DNA of 64,000 bases from Herpetosiphon aurantiacus DSM 785 (GTDB taxonomy: Bacteria > Chloroflexota > Chloroflexia > Chloroflexales > Herpetosiphonaceae): the NCBI GenBank assembly GCA_000018565.1, contig CP000875.1, positions 6,091,199-6,155,198 of the forward strand, given 5' to 3'. This document shows positions 51,854-60,322 of the stretch, one piece after another. Position 1 is the stretch's first letter. The number at the start of each line of letters is the position of its first letter. The notes under the pieces are model-generated. The model had not been told where the DNA came from. It saw only the letters and a list, made by a program, of their open reading frames with translations, and searched no databases. The position numbers and the translations under genes were made by a program.

Positions 51854-52348
51854 ATGGATAAACGCTTAAAAACCCCAACTGACTTAGATGCCAAAGCGAC
51901 TGGCCCAGTCATCGAGGCGCTCAACCGCAGCTTGGCCAATTCGTTTGCCTTATACATGAAATACAAAAATTTTCATTGGCACTTAACTGGTCGCCATTTT
52001 CGCGATTTACATTTGATGTTCGATGAGCATGCCAACCAAATTTTTGCCACAACCGATATTTTGGCCGAACGCGCTCGCCGCATCGGGGGTACATCGTTGC
52101 GCTCAATCGGCCATATCAGCGAATTGCAAACAATTGATGATAATAATGCTGAGTTTGTTGAGCCAGCCACGATGTTAACTGAGTTGGTCGGCGATAATCA
52201 AACCTTGGTAAAAAATCTGCGCAAAGCTCACGATGTTGCTGATAAAGCCAACGATGTGGCTACCGCCAGCGAGCTTGAACCAATGATCGATCAGGCCGAA
52301 AATCGAGTTTGGTTCCTTTTTGAACTTTCTCAAGAAACTGAAGGTTAA
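51854..52348 (+). CDS. dps: Dps/ferritin-like DNA-protection protein
   Basis: 164 residues. The Dps signature is complete: NFHWHLTGRHFRDLHLMFDEHANQIF, with the His and Asp/Glu residues of the inter-subunit ferroxidase centre, followed by TDILAERARRIGG. Dodecameric mini-ferritin that oxidises iron with peroxide and binds DNA. Basic N-terminus MDKRLKTPT. GAAGGAG lies ~10 nt before the ATG. Divergent from the membrane protein at 51591; a 7-1-7 palindrome upstream suggests control by a FUR-family repressor. Terminator downstream. Confidence 0.95.
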   Translation: MDKRLKTPTDLDAKATGPVIEALNRSLANSFALYMKYKNFHWHLTGRHFRDLHLMFDEHANQIFATTDILAERARRIGGTSLRSIGHISELQTIDDNNAEFVEPATMLTELVGDNQTLVKNLRKAHDVADKANDVATASELEPMIDQAENRVWFLFELSQETEG

Positions 52349-52387
52349 GTAAGCGAGCGAAGACATTAACAATGATGTCAAGTCAAG

Positions 52388-52417
52388 AATGGGCTGGGGC
52401 AATTTCCCCAACCCATT
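52388..52417. terminator. Terminator between dps and the convergent glycosyltransferase
   Basis: AATGGG...CCCATT with inner GGGG/CCCC pairing and a TTTTGATTT tail on the plus strand, 40 bp after dps. Confidence 0.75.
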
Positions 52418-52422
52418 TTGAT

Positions 52423-53172
52423 TTAAGCCCTATGTTTGGCCAAAGCCAGATACATTTTAAACTCGTACCAGCCCATCACCAAGGCCAAAAGCATGCCTAA
52501 CAAGCCATCGCGATAGCCACCCCACGTGATATAGCGCCGCCAAATTGCCCGCCACGGCTGCAAAATATAGTTTTGCGGCTTGACACGCACGCCATTGCGA
52601 TAGAGGGTAGCAGCCTCAGCTTGCGCATAGCGCTGTTGTTTTTCGCGCAATTCGGCCCATGATTCAATATTAATATGCTCAAGATGTTGAGTTAAGCGAC
52701 CTTTGAGACCATCCAAAATGACTAATTCATGAACTAAGCGGCTGGTCTCGTATTGGGCTTTGCTGCGCTGTAATAAACGCAACTGATGGTCGGGATACCA
52801 ACCACCGCCGCGCAAGGCTCGCCCCCAATAGCGATTGAAGCGCGGAATCCAGTAGCCAGCATATTCAGGTTGGCCTTGCAAAAGCTGGCGAATTTCATGC
52901 TGTAAGTTGCGGGTTATCCGCTCATCAGCATCTAAAAACAAAACCCACTGGCCTTGGCATTCGGCCAAAGCACGATTGCGCTGCGCCGGAAACGACTCAA
53001 AAATGGCTTCGACTACCCGTGCCCCAGCTTGCAGGCAAATTTCGGCGGTGCGGTCGCGGGTACGCGGGTCGAGCAAGACCACAATTTCATCGGCCAAATC
53101 GCCGATTGAGGCCAACGCAGCCCCGATATGGCGCTCTTCATCACGAGCAATCATAGCAACAGATAACAACAT
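52423..53172 (-). CDS. GT2-family glycosyltransferase (WaaE/KdtX-like)
   Basis: 249 residues. GT-A fold: VAMIARDEERHIGAALASIG, DEIVVLLDPRTRDRTAEIC, then ALAECQGQWVLFLDADERI with the DxD-like metal site. The C-terminal half (YKAQYETSRLVHELVILDG-type region, YITWGGYRDGLLGML) matches the LPS-core beta-glycosyltransferase subgroup. It adds a sugar to an envelope glycoconjugate, acceptor unknown. Third gene of a minus-strand run with two zinc-ribbon membrane proteins; its ATG lies 1 bp after the preceding stop. Confidence 0.88.
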   Translation of the reverse strand: MLLSVAMIARDEERHIGAALASIGDLADEIVVLLDPRTRDRTAEICLQAGARVVEAIFESFPAQRNRALAECQGQWVLFLDADERITRNLQHEIRQLLQGQPEYAGYWIPRFNRYWGRALRGGGWYPDHQLRLLQRSKAQYETSRLVHELVILDGLKGRLTQHLEHINIESWAELREKQQRYAQAEAATLYRNGVRVKPQNYILQPWRAIWRRYITWGGYRDGLLGMLLALVMGWYEFKMYLALAKHRA

Positions 53173-53173
53173 A

Positions 53174-53977
53174 TTAGCGTGGCTGCTTCTTTCGAATCAA
53201 AAAGGCAATGCTTGTAACGAATAAGAAAATTGAGCTAAGAAACATTAACCACAAACCACTGCCCATTTCGTTGGTAACGTTACTTGCTACGGCTCCCAGA
53301 ACGATAATTCCACTACAGCCAAAGGCAATAATTGCAATAATCAGATTCAAAACGCCCCACAGATTGCGCCGTTTGAAATAGGCCAACATGCCCATGAGCA
53401 TACCCAAACCTGCACAAATTGGAATTCCGTAGAGAATCGCAATCACCGCTTGATAGTTATTCATATCTTGCGAACTAGGCTCATCGGCATAACTCAGCAC
53501 TTGAAATAAACTTTCAGTAACAGTGTCGGTGTCGATCATCGGCAGAAATGCCCCAATCAAAATTGCCAAGGCACTCACAATCATCAAAATTGCGGGAATA
53601 CTGCCATTGCCTGCGGGAATCGCCGCATAGCCTGATTGGTTGGGCACTGCATAGCCCATCGGCGCTTGACCATAATTTGCTGGTGGCAGCTGGCCATAGT
53701 TTTGAGGTTGGCTAAAGCCTTGTTGCGGATAGACATTGGGTGGGGCTGGTGGGCCATAATTCGATTGAACTGGCGCTGGCGGGCCATAATTTGGTTGGAC
53801 AGTTGGCACTTGGGTCGGATTGATAGCTTGAGTTTTATCAACTGGATTAGCCATTGGTGGCAAGTTGGGCAAGGCCATGGTTTTATCGACGGCAGCAGGT
53901 TGGGTGATTGTCGCCCCACACGAGGTACAAAACCGACTGCTATCAGCCACAGCGGCGGAACATTGAGGACATTGCAT
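53174..53977 (-). CDS. Zinc-ribbon membrane protein with Pro/Gln-rich linker
   Basis: 267 residues. An N-terminal zinc ribbon (MQCPQCSAAVADSSRFCTSCG; two CxxC pairs) is followed by a ~90-residue Pro/Asn/Gln/Tyr-rich linker with repeats of NYGPPAP and NYGQ, and then about four membrane helices (~130-260). The ATG at 53977 is chosen by GGAAA 6 nt upstream and by the canonical CxxC start. Function unknown; the family is widespread in Chloroflexota and Firmicutes. It begins 12 bp after the previous, similar gene and overlaps the glycosyltransferase by operon position. Confidence 0.7.
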   Translation of the reverse strand: MQCPQCSAAVADSSRFCTSCGATITQPAAVDKTMALPNLPPMANPVDKTQAINPTQVPTVQPNYGPPAPVQSNYGPPAPPNVYPQQGFSQPQNYGQLPPANYGQAPMGYAVPNQSGYAAIPAGNGSIPAILMIVSALAILIGAFLPMIDTDTVTESLFQVLSYADEPSSQDMNNYQAVIAILYGIPICAGLGMLMGMLAYFKRRNLWGVLNLIIAIIAFGCSGIIVLGAVASNVTNEMGSGLWLMFLSSIFLFVTSIAFLIRKKQPR

Positions 53978-53988
53978 CGCGTTTCCTT

Positions 53989-54504
53989 TCATTTTCTGGT
54001 CAAGAATTGAGACATCAGGCTTGAGGCCGTCAAAGTAAAACTACCGAATAAGCCAAGCCAAAGGCCAAACCCAGGACTATAACCAGAATCGTTGAATAAG
54101 ATGCCAGCACTAAAGGTGGCCAAGATTGCCAGACCCGTGATCCCACACAGCAGCGTACCTATGGCCCAATGCCGGTTTTTGGTAATTAGGCAACCAACAC
54201 CGCACACCAATGCTAGCAAACCCACAATCCCATAGCCATAACTGAGGCTTGCCCACAAAGCTGGCCATTCAGTGCTCGGTTGGCGGATACTGCTAAGCAT
54301 GCGAAAAGCTTGACCATCACTGGCTCGTTGAGCTAGGCCTAATCCGAGTGCGGCTAGCATCACAATTGCATCAGTGAACATTGAAGCGCCAAACGCCTGG
54401 AGGCTGATGTTTTTTTGCGCTTGGTTCTGCCTGAGCGATTTGCCGCAATAGGGGCAATTATCACTCACCAGTGGAACCGTCATGGCGCAGTGGGGACATT
54501 GCAT
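53989..54504 (-). CDS. Zinc-ribbon membrane protein, four helices
   Basis: 171 residues. Zinc ribbon MQCPHCAMTVPLVSDNCPYC at the N-terminus, then four hydrophobic helices (~35-52, 70-90, 100-122, 135-158). Same design as the next gene but without the Pro/Gln linker, so the two are probably paralogues. GGAGGAAGCG precedes the ATG (5 nt spacing). First gene of a run of three that ends in a GT2 glycosyltransferase. Confidence 0.7.
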   Translation of the reverse strand: MQCPHCAMTVPLVSDNCPYCGKSLRQNQAQKNISLQAFGASMFTDAIVMLAALGLGLAQRASDGQAFRMLSSIRQPSTEWPALWASLSYGYGIVGLLALVCGVGCLITKNRHWAIGTLLCGITGLAILATFSAGILFNDSGYSPGFGLWLGLFGSFTLTASSLMSQFLTRK

Positions 54505-54584
54505 CGCTTCCTCCTATGGTAGTTGAGGTCTGTATTATATAAGTTTAACAACTGGTAATGCTAGCAATAATGAGGGCTAAAATT

Positions 54585-54612
54585 CGAATGCTGCCCAAAA
54601 GGGCAGCATTCG
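54585..54612 (-). terminator. Perfect hairpin after the 31-residue peptide gene
   Basis: CGAATGCTGCCC and GGGCAGCATTCG form a perfect 12-bp stem with a 4-nt loop. On the minus strand AATTTTAG follows; on the plus strand CTTTTT comes 8 nt later. Confidence 0.7.
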
Positions 54613-54639
54613 GGTAGTCTTTTTGATACGAACAGACGC

Positions 54640-54735
54640 TTAGTCAAATGCTGAGAAGATAATATCAAAGATCATCGCAATAATACTCAGCGCCGCCCGA
54701 ACTGAAAACTCGACAATCGCGATAATAATGTTCAT
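54640..54735 (-). CDS. 31-residue hydrophobic membrane peptide
   Basis: A very short gene: MNIIIAIVEFSVRAALSIIAMIFDIIF plus SAFD. One membrane helix with a central Arg and acidic residues on one face. GGAGG lies 8 nt before the ATG and a perfect 12-bp hairpin follows the stop, so it looks like a complete transcription and translation unit. It is in a different frame from the larger frame that overlaps it. Function unknown; possible regulator of a membrane complex, or a small toxin. Confidence 0.55.
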   Translation of the reverse strand: MNIIIAIVEFSVRAALSIIAMIFDIIFSAFD

Positions 54736-54807
54736 CCAACATACCTCCTAACTTAAGCCTTTCGTACTTGTGGTTGCTTAAATTAGATGGATTTGGTAGG
54801 TTTTTTT

Positions 54808-55470
54808 TCAGTTGCTGATTGAGGCTTGAAAATAATTCCAAATCACCCGATGTGGCACTGCTCGAAAACGACCCCAATCTTGCCAATTGCCCGCAATTTC
54901 GTGATCTTCGCTGCCGCTCAGGCTTTCGAGCTGGCTGGCAATGGTTGGCAGATCGTTCACCTGAGGAAAGCCAAAGGCCGCGACTTGCTCCGATTCATCG
55001 ACTGCCCCCAACGTGCCGCCCAATTCGCGCAGCAAAAAGGCAAAGGTATAAAACGTGGGCGTTGGGCTATTGGTCGGGCGATAGCTGACCGCCGCCAAAA
55101 AGCGCTCAACCTGCACATCAAGCCCGGTTTCTTCGGCAGTTTCGCGTAACAACGCCTCGTAGACTGGCTCATCGTAATTGATCCCGCCAGTCAATAAGCG
55201 AAAGGCTTCGGGCGGATAATAGGCTTTTCGCGCACTAATCAAGCTGCCATCAGGCCGTTGCACCACCATACATACCTCGCCATAACGGTCGGCTTTGCCA
55301 AAGGGAGCGAATAGGCCTTGGACAACAAGCGCCTGCTCATCGGCGGTAGCCGGATACTGGCCATCAGGCACAACCAAGGCCACTTGGTGCAAACGAGGCA
55401 TGCCAAAACGAGCGACTAAATCGGCTAATTCGCTGCTAACCGCAACTGGAAGGTGAAATTGCTCGAACAT
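54808..55470 (-). CDS. Nudix hydrolase
   Basis: 220 residues, cytoplasmic. The Nudix box G-x5-E-x7-R-E-U-x-E-E-x-G-U appears as GGINYDEPVYEALLRETAEE followed by TGL. The preceding strands (EVCMVVQRPDGSLISARKAYYP) and following ones (FLAAVSYRPTNSPTPTFYTFAFLL) fit the fold. The N-terminal ~60 residues are an extra segment. Hydrolyses a nucleoside-diphosphate-linked compound; substrate unknown. Divergent from the sugar-nucleotide cluster. Confidence 0.88.
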   Translation of the reverse strand: MFEQFHLPVAVSSELADLVARFGMPRLHQVALVVPDGQYPATADEQALVVQGLFAPFGKADRYGEVCMVVQRPDGSLISARKAYYPPEAFRLLTGGINYDEPVYEALLRETAEETGLDVQVERFLAAVSYRPTNSPTPTFYTFAFLLRELGGTLGAVDESEQVAAFGFPQVNDLPTIASQLESLSGSEDHEIAGNWQDWGRFRAVPHRVIWNYFQASISN

Positions 55471-55591
55471 TCAACGATCTCCAGCACAAATATTCAAAAC
55501 GCTAGCCTCAGTATAGAAGATTAAGCCCCCCATGCGAATAGGCATAAACAGCTTCTTGCCAACAATCTCAACTCGCAGTATAGTGCGGGCT

Positions 55592-56560
55592 ATGACACGA
55601 GCATTAATTACTGGCGCTAATGGCTTTGTTGGCCAACATCTTGTTCGCTATTTGCAGCAAGCAACCACTTGGGAATTATGGGCTTTGGGGCGTGAAGCTC
55701 ACCCACAACTTCCAACAGTGCTGGCTGATCTGCTTGATCGTTCGGCGGTAGCAACGGCGGTGGCAAATGCAGCCCCCGATCTGGTGGTGCATTTAGCGGC
55801 CCAATCGGCGATTCCTCAATCGTTTCGTGATCCCGCCGGCACGTTTAGTATCAATGTGCTCGGCCAATTGCACCTATTTGAAGCGATCAAGTCGGCTCAA
55901 CTTGATCCAATTGTGTTGGTGGTTGGCTCGAATGCGATGTATGGCATGGCCCATCGTTCAGGCTTGCCCGCCGATGAAAACACCATGCTTTGCCCAGCTG
56001 ATCCCTATGCTGTTTCCAAGGCAGCCCAAGATCTGTTGGCGGGGCAATGGTGGTATAGCCATGGCCTGAAGGTGATTCGTGCTCGGCCATTTAACCATAC
56101 TGGGCCTGGCCAACGGGCTGATTTTGTTGTGCCAGCCTTTGCCCACCAAATTGCTCGCATCGAAGCGGGCTTGCAGCCGCCAGTGATTCAGGTTGGCAAC
56201 CTTACGCCACAGCGTGATTTTAGCGATGTACGTGATGTTGTGCGGGCCTATCATCTGCTGCTTGAACGAGCGCAGCCTGGCGAAATTTATAATATTGGCG
56301 TAGGTCAGAGTGTCTCAATTCAGTCAATTCTTGATCGCCTCATTGCACTCAGTGGCCAAACGATCACGGTCGAAGTTGATCCTCAACGCTTGCGTCCAGT
56401 TGATGTGCCAATCGTGGCGTGCGATGCTAGTCGCTTGCGCAGCCAAATCGGGTGGGAGCCGCAGTATTGCCTTGACGATACGCTGAGCGATATTCTGAAT
56501 GAATGGCGCAGCCACGTTGCAACCGAGCAAGAGAGAGTTGGTTCCCACATTAACCAATAA
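55592..56560 (+). CDS. NAD(P)-dependent sugar-nucleotide epimerase/reductase (GDP-mannose 4,6-dehydratase/RMD type)
   Basis: 322 residues. Rossmann motif ALITGANGFVGQHLV (GxxGxxG), catalytic Y-x3-K in DPYAVSKAAQDLL, RPFNHTGPGQRADFVVPAF, and QRDFSDVRDVVRAY typical of short-chain SDR enzymes acting on GDP-sugars. The GDP-4-keto-6-deoxymannose reductase (RMD) or GDP-mannose 4,6-dehydratase type is the best fit, because manC starts 15 bp downstream. The start at 55592 (MTRALITG) is used for its canonical N-terminus; the ribosome-binding site is weak and 55532 is an alternative. Confidence 0.82.
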   Translation: MTRALITGANGFVGQHLVRYLQQATTWELWALGREAHPQLPTVLADLLDRSAVATAVANAAPDLVVHLAAQSAIPQSFRDPAGTFSINVLGQLHLFEAIKSAQLDPIVLVVGSNAMYGMAHRSGLPADENTMLCPADPYAVSKAAQDLLAGQWWYSHGLKVIRARPFNHTGPGQRADFVVPAFAHQIARIEAGLQPPVIQVGNLTPQRDFSDVRDVVRAYHLLLERAQPGEIYNIGVGQSVSIQSILDRLIALSGQTITVEVDPQRLRPVDVPIVACDASRLRSQIGWEPQYCLDDTLSDILNEWRSHVATEQERVGSHINQ

Positions 56561-56575
56561 CAGAGGATTAACCAT

Positions 56576-57646
56576 ATGGATATTTTAGTGCTTGCTGGGG
56601 GTACTGGCTCGCGATTGTGGCCGCGTTCACGTCGCACCAAGCCCAAGCAATTTTTACCCTTGCTTTCAAATCGCACCATGCTGCAAGAAACCGTCGATCG
56701 GGTACGGCCTTTGATCGAAGAAGGTCGGGTGTTCGTGGTGACTGGCTCGGATTACGAGGAATTAATTCGTGAGCAGTTGAACGACGTGCCGCGCAATAAC
56801 GTTATTTTAGAGCCAAGTGGCCGTGGCACAGCTTCGGCAATTGGCTTGGCGGCAATTCACATGCGTCGCTCGGCTCCCGATGCAGTGATGGCGGTGCTGA
56901 GTGCTGATCATTTGATTTTGCGTAACGAAGCCTTTCGGCAAGCGCTACAAGCTGCCGAAGTTGCCGCCCGCGAAGGCTATTTGGTCACACTTGGAGTTAA
57001 GCCATCGTTTGCCAATACGGGCTATGGCTATATTCAATGTGGCGAATTGATCACCGAAGCGCATAATCATAAAATTCATCGGGTGCAGCGCTTTGCTGAA
57101 AAGCCCGACCACGATACCGCTGAGCGCTATCTCGCCCAAGGCAATTATTTCTGGAACGCTGGGATTTTCGTTTGGCAAACCAAAACCTTCCTTGATGCGA
57201 TTGGTCGCCACATGCCCGAATTGCGCAACCAACTCAATCAAGTCCAAGCCTCGTTTGGCAAATCGCGCTACCACGATACATTGGCCCACGTCTGGGAGAA
57301 CGTCGAAAATATCACGGTCGATTATGGCATTATGGAGCGTGCACCAAATGTCGCGGTTGTGCCAGTTGATATTGGCTGGAGCGACGTTGGCGATTGGCAC
57401 ACCCTGACAACCTTGATGAGCGACGACGATTCGGCCAATGTGGTAATTGGGCCACACGTCGAGGTTGATACCAAATCGACCTTGATTTACAGCGATTCAG
57501 GCCGCATGATCGCTACGATTGGCCTTGATGGCTTTTTGGTGGTCGATACTGGCGATGCCCTGTTGATTGCCCCCCGTGATCGCGCCCAAGATGTCAAGAA
57601 AATTGTTGATCAATTGCGGACAGAAGGCCGCAATGATGTGTTATAA
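56576..57646 (+). CDS. manC: Mannose-1-phosphate guanylyltransferase
   Basis: 356 residues. The nucleotidyltransferase signature LAGGTGSRLWPRSRRTKPKQ, then GRGTASAIGLAAIHM, VLSADHLI, GYGYIQCGE, the FAEKPD sugar site, NYFWNAGIFVW and VDIGWSDVGDWH are all those of ManC/RfbM. It lacks the C-terminal phosphomannose isomerase domain of bifunctional enzymes. It forms GDP-mannose from GTP and mannose-1-P. Between the epimerase (15 bp) and the second nucleotidyltransferase; terminated by a strong hairpin. Confidence 0.95.
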   Translation: MDILVLAGGTGSRLWPRSRRTKPKQFLPLLSNRTMLQETVDRVRPLIEEGRVFVVTGSDYEELIREQLNDVPRNNVILEPSGRGTASAIGLAAIHMRRSAPDAVMAVLSADHLILRNEAFRQALQAAEVAAREGYLVTLGVKPSFANTGYGYIQCGELITEAHNHKIHRVQRFAEKPDHDTAERYLAQGNYFWNAGIFVWQTKTFLDAIGRHMPELRNQLNQVQASFGKSRYHDTLAHVWENVENITVDYGIMERAPNVAVVPVDIGWSDVGDWHTLTTLMSDDDSANVVIGPHVEVDTKSTLIYSDSGRMIATIGLDGFLVVDTGDALLIAPRDRAQDVKKIVDQLRTEGRNDVL

Positions 57647-57660
57647 GTTATAATTGAAGG

Positions 57661-57707
57661 GCACGGCAGCAGGTGGTTAGCGATAACCAAACCACTGCCG
57701 TGCTTTT
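57661..57707 (+). terminator. Terminator after manC
   Basis: GCACGGCAG and CTGCCGTGC form the outer stem with an inner GGT/ACC pairing around the loop; TTTT follows. It separates manC from the next nucleotidyltransferase by 75 bp. Confidence 0.85.
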
Positions 57708-57721
57708 ATGAAAGCAGTTGT

Positions 57722-58702
57722 ATGCGTGCAGTTATTTTAGTTGGCGGATTAGGCACACGCCTCCGCCCATTGACCAATCAACTCCCCAAGCCACTTGTGC
57801 CAATTGCCGGCGAAGCCTTGATGAGCCGAACCTTGCGGCGTTTGTATAAGCAAGGGGTGCGTCATGTGATTTTGGCGGTGCAATATTTGGCCGAACAATT
57901 TTTGGCGGCCTATGGCGATGGCGCGGCTTTTGGGCTAGATTTGCAGATTGTTCAAGAGCCAGAAGCCCTAGGCACAGCTGGCGCAGTACGCTACGCCCTT
58001 GATCAAACCAATTTGCTTAAGGCTGGGCCGATTTTAGTGCTGAATGGCGATGAACTGACTGATTTCGATGTGGCCCAACTCTGGCAAGCTCATGGCCAAT
58101 TTGGCGGTGTGGCGACGATTGCCGTGCGCCAAGTGGCCGATACCTCAGCCTTTGGGGTAGTTGCTAGCGATGCGAATCAACGAGTGTATGCCTTTCAAGA
58201 AAAACCTGCGGCTGGCACGGCCTTGGCCAACACCATCAATAGCGGAGCCTATGTATTTGAGCCAGCGGCACTTGCCCAGATTCCAGCCCAAGGTTTTGCT
58301 ATGCTCGAACGCGATCTCTTCCCCAGCTTGCTAGCGACTCAAGCCCTGATTTACGCCTATCAACACAACGCCTACAGCCAAGATATTGGCACATTGGCAG
58401 GCTATTTAGCCGCGAATGAAGCGGTATTGTTGGGCCATTTGCCGCATGAAACCGTGCATGGCATACAATATGCAGCAGGAGTGTGGGCTGCGGCTGATGC
58501 TCAAATCAGCCCTAGCGCCCAATTAATTGCCCCGATTATGCTTGGCAGTGGCTGTGTGGTGGGCGAGCATGCCCGACTTGAACGGGTGATCGCATGGGAT
58601 CGTGTTACAATTGAAGCCGCTGCAAACCTAAACAATGTCGCCATTGCCAATGATGTGCAGGTTGCCCACCATGCAACTGTCGAAGGTCTCGCGCTTGGTT
58701 AA
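57722..58702 (+). CDS. NDP-sugar pyrophosphorylase with left-handed beta-helix C-terminus
   Basis: 326 residues. Signature VILVGGLGTRLRPLTNQLPK, PLVPIAGEALMSRTL, LNGDELTDFD and FQEKPAAGTALANTINSGAY; the last ~70 residues contain hexapeptide repeats (PSAQLIAPIMLGSGCVVGEH). Pattern of mannose-1-phosphate guanylyltransferase/glucose-1-phosphate transferases of the GMPPB-like group, but MurNAc-1-P uridylyltransferase is also possible. A second activating enzyme beside manC; it may use another sugar phosphate. Confidence 0.82.
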   Translation: MRAVILVGGLGTRLRPLTNQLPKPLVPIAGEALMSRTLRRLYKQGVRHVILAVQYLAEQFLAAYGDGAAFGLDLQIVQEPEALGTAGAVRYALDQTNLLKAGPILVLNGDELTDFDVAQLWQAHGQFGGVATIAVRQVADTSAFGVVASDANQRVYAFQEKPAAGTALANTINSGAYVFEPAALAQIPAQGFAMLERDLFPSLLATQALIYAYQHNAYSQDIGTLAGYLAANEAVLLGHLPHETVHGIQYAAGVWAAADAQISPSAQLIAPIMLGSGCVVGEHARLERVIAWDRVTIEAAANLNNVAIANDVQVAHHATVEGLALG

Positions 58703-58814
58703 TATCATTCAATCCCATTCAAATTTTTGAACGCTATTTCGTTGTATTGACGAGCGATCGTCACCAATCTTCATTCATGGGAAACCAATTTCAATCGCAA
58801 GCTCAGGAGCGTGT

Positions 58815-60230
58815 ATGGCATCAGCAATCAAATTTGGCACCGACGGTTGGCGAGCAGCGATCGCCGAAGAGTATACCTTTGACAATGTGCGGATTGTCAC
58901 CCAAGCCGTCGCGGATTATCTGCATGAGGCGGGCTTGGCCCCGCGCGGGTTGGTGGTTGGCTATGATACTCGTTTCGGTTCCGAGCGCTTCGCCGCCGCC
59001 ACCGCCGAGGTGCTGGCTGCCAACGGAATTCATGTTTATTTAACTGAAAAAGCGACTCCTACGCCTGTGGTTTGTTGGAGCATTTTGTGCAAAAAGGCTG
59101 GTGGAGCCTCGATTATCACGGCTTCGCACAACCCTCCAAGCGATAACGGCTATAAATATAAGCCCGAATATGCTGGCTCAGCCTCGCCCGAAGTGATCGC
59201 CCGCTTGGAAGATCGTTTAGAAAAAGCGCCAGTCAAGCGCATGGCGTTGCGTGAGGCCGAAAAACAAGGCTTGGTTGAGCGAATCAACGGCACGCCCGAT
59301 TATGTGGCGCAAATCAAGCAAATGGTTGATCTTGAGGCGATCAAACGCGAGGGCTGGACGATCATCAACGATGCAATGTATGGGGCTGGCGCTGGTTTCT
59401 TGCCATTGTTGCTCGATGGCGGTCAAACCAAAGTCGTGCCAATCAACGATACCCGCAACCCTTTGTTTCCTGGCATGCGTTCGCCCGAGCCAATCGACGA
59501 TAATTTAACCAAGCTCAAAAATGTGGTTAAGCAAAGTGGGGCTTTTGCGGGTTTGGCCTACGACGGCGATGCTGATCGAGTTGGTTTGGTCGATGAAAAA
59601 GGTAAATTCGTTGATCAGCTACGAGTTTTTGGCTTGCTAACCTATTATTTATTAGAAGTTAAAGGCTGGCGCGGCCCAATCGTTAAGTCACTTTCAACCA
59701 CTTCGATGGTTAATCGTTTGGCCGAGCTTTACAATGTGCCAATCTACGAAACTCCGGTTGGCTTCAAGCATATTGGCCCCAAAATGATCGAATCGAATGC
59801 AATTATTGGTGGCGAGGAATCGGGCGGGTTTGCCTTTGCCAAGCATTTGCCGGAACGTGATGGGATTTTGTCGTCGCTGTTATTGCTCGATTTGTTCTTG
59901 AAGCGTGGCAAAACGCCCAGCGAAACCATGGAAGAGTTGTTCAGCAAAGTTGGGCCACACTTCTACGATCGCTTGGATATTACCTATCCTGCTGAGCAAC
60001 GCGATACGATTCTCAAGCGGGTTGATTCAGCCCGCCCCGATGCCTTAGCTGGTCTGACAGTTAATTCGATTACCACCCAAGGCGGCTACAAATATCACCT
60101 GCAAGATGGCAGTTGGCTGTTGATTCGCTTCTCGGGCACTGAGCCATTATTGCGCATCTACACTGAAACTCGCTCACCAGAGTTGGTCGAAAAATTGTTA
60201 GCCGAAGGTCGGGTCATCGCTGGAGTCTAA
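58815..60230 (+). CDS. Phosphoglucomutase/phosphomannomutase
   Basis: 471 residues. Four-domain alpha-D-phosphohexomutase: phosphoserine loop ITASHNPPSDNG, metal loop YDGDADRVG, sugar loop GGEESGGFAF and phosphate loop FSGTEPLLRIY. Interconverts hexose 1- and 6-phosphates and so supplies mannose-1-P or glucose-1-P to the two nucleotidyltransferases upstream. AGGAG lies 5 nt before the ATG at 58815. A repeat block and a bidirectional terminator follow. Confidence 0.95.
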   Translation: MASAIKFGTDGWRAAIAEEYTFDNVRIVTQAVADYLHEAGLAPRGLVVGYDTRFGSERFAAATAEVLAANGIHVYLTEKATPTPVVCWSILCKKAGGASIITASHNPPSDNGYKYKPEYAGSASPEVIARLEDRLEKAPVKRMALREAEKQGLVERINGTPDYVAQIKQMVDLEAIKREGWTIINDAMYGAGAGFLPLLLDGGQTKVVPINDTRNPLFPGMRSPEPIDDNLTKLKNVVKQSGAFAGLAYDGDADRVGLVDEKGKFVDQLRVFGLLTYYLLEVKGWRGPIVKSLSTTSMVNRLAELYNVPIYETPVGFKHIGPKMIESNAIIGGEESGGFAFAKHLPERDGILSSLLLLDLFLKRGKTPSETMEELFSKVGPHFYDRLDITYPAEQRDTILKRVDSARPDALAGLTVNSITTQGGYKYHLQDGSWLLIRFSGTEPLLRIYTETRSPELVEKLLAEGRVIAGV

Positions 60231-60238
60231 GATCTGAT

Positions 60239-60267
60239 CCACGAAGGACACGAAGAATACGAAGATC
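60239..60267 (+). repeat. Dispersed CACGAAG-type intergenic repeat
   Basis: CCACGAAGGACACGAAGAAT followed by ACGAAG: three 9-nt units of the same repeat as at 10725 and 61742, placed between the phosphomannomutase stop and its terminator. Confidence 0.6.
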
Positions 60268-60268
60268 A

Positions 60269-60301
60269 AAAAAGGCCAAAGCGTAATGCTCTGGCCTTTT
60301 T
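60269..60301. terminator. Bidirectional terminator after phosphomannomutase
   Basis: AAAAAGGCCA-loop-TGGCCTTTTT, perfect 10-bp stem with its own T-run, shared with the convergent nitroreductase gene. Confidence 0.88.
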
Positions 60302-60322
60302 CGTTATTGATTCAAACCAAAC

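Noticed and set aside
54665-54886. 73-residue minus-strand frame overlapping the small peptide gene
   Set aside because: Its start lies inside the Nudix gene, it has no ribosome-binding site, and the shorter 31-residue frame has a better one.
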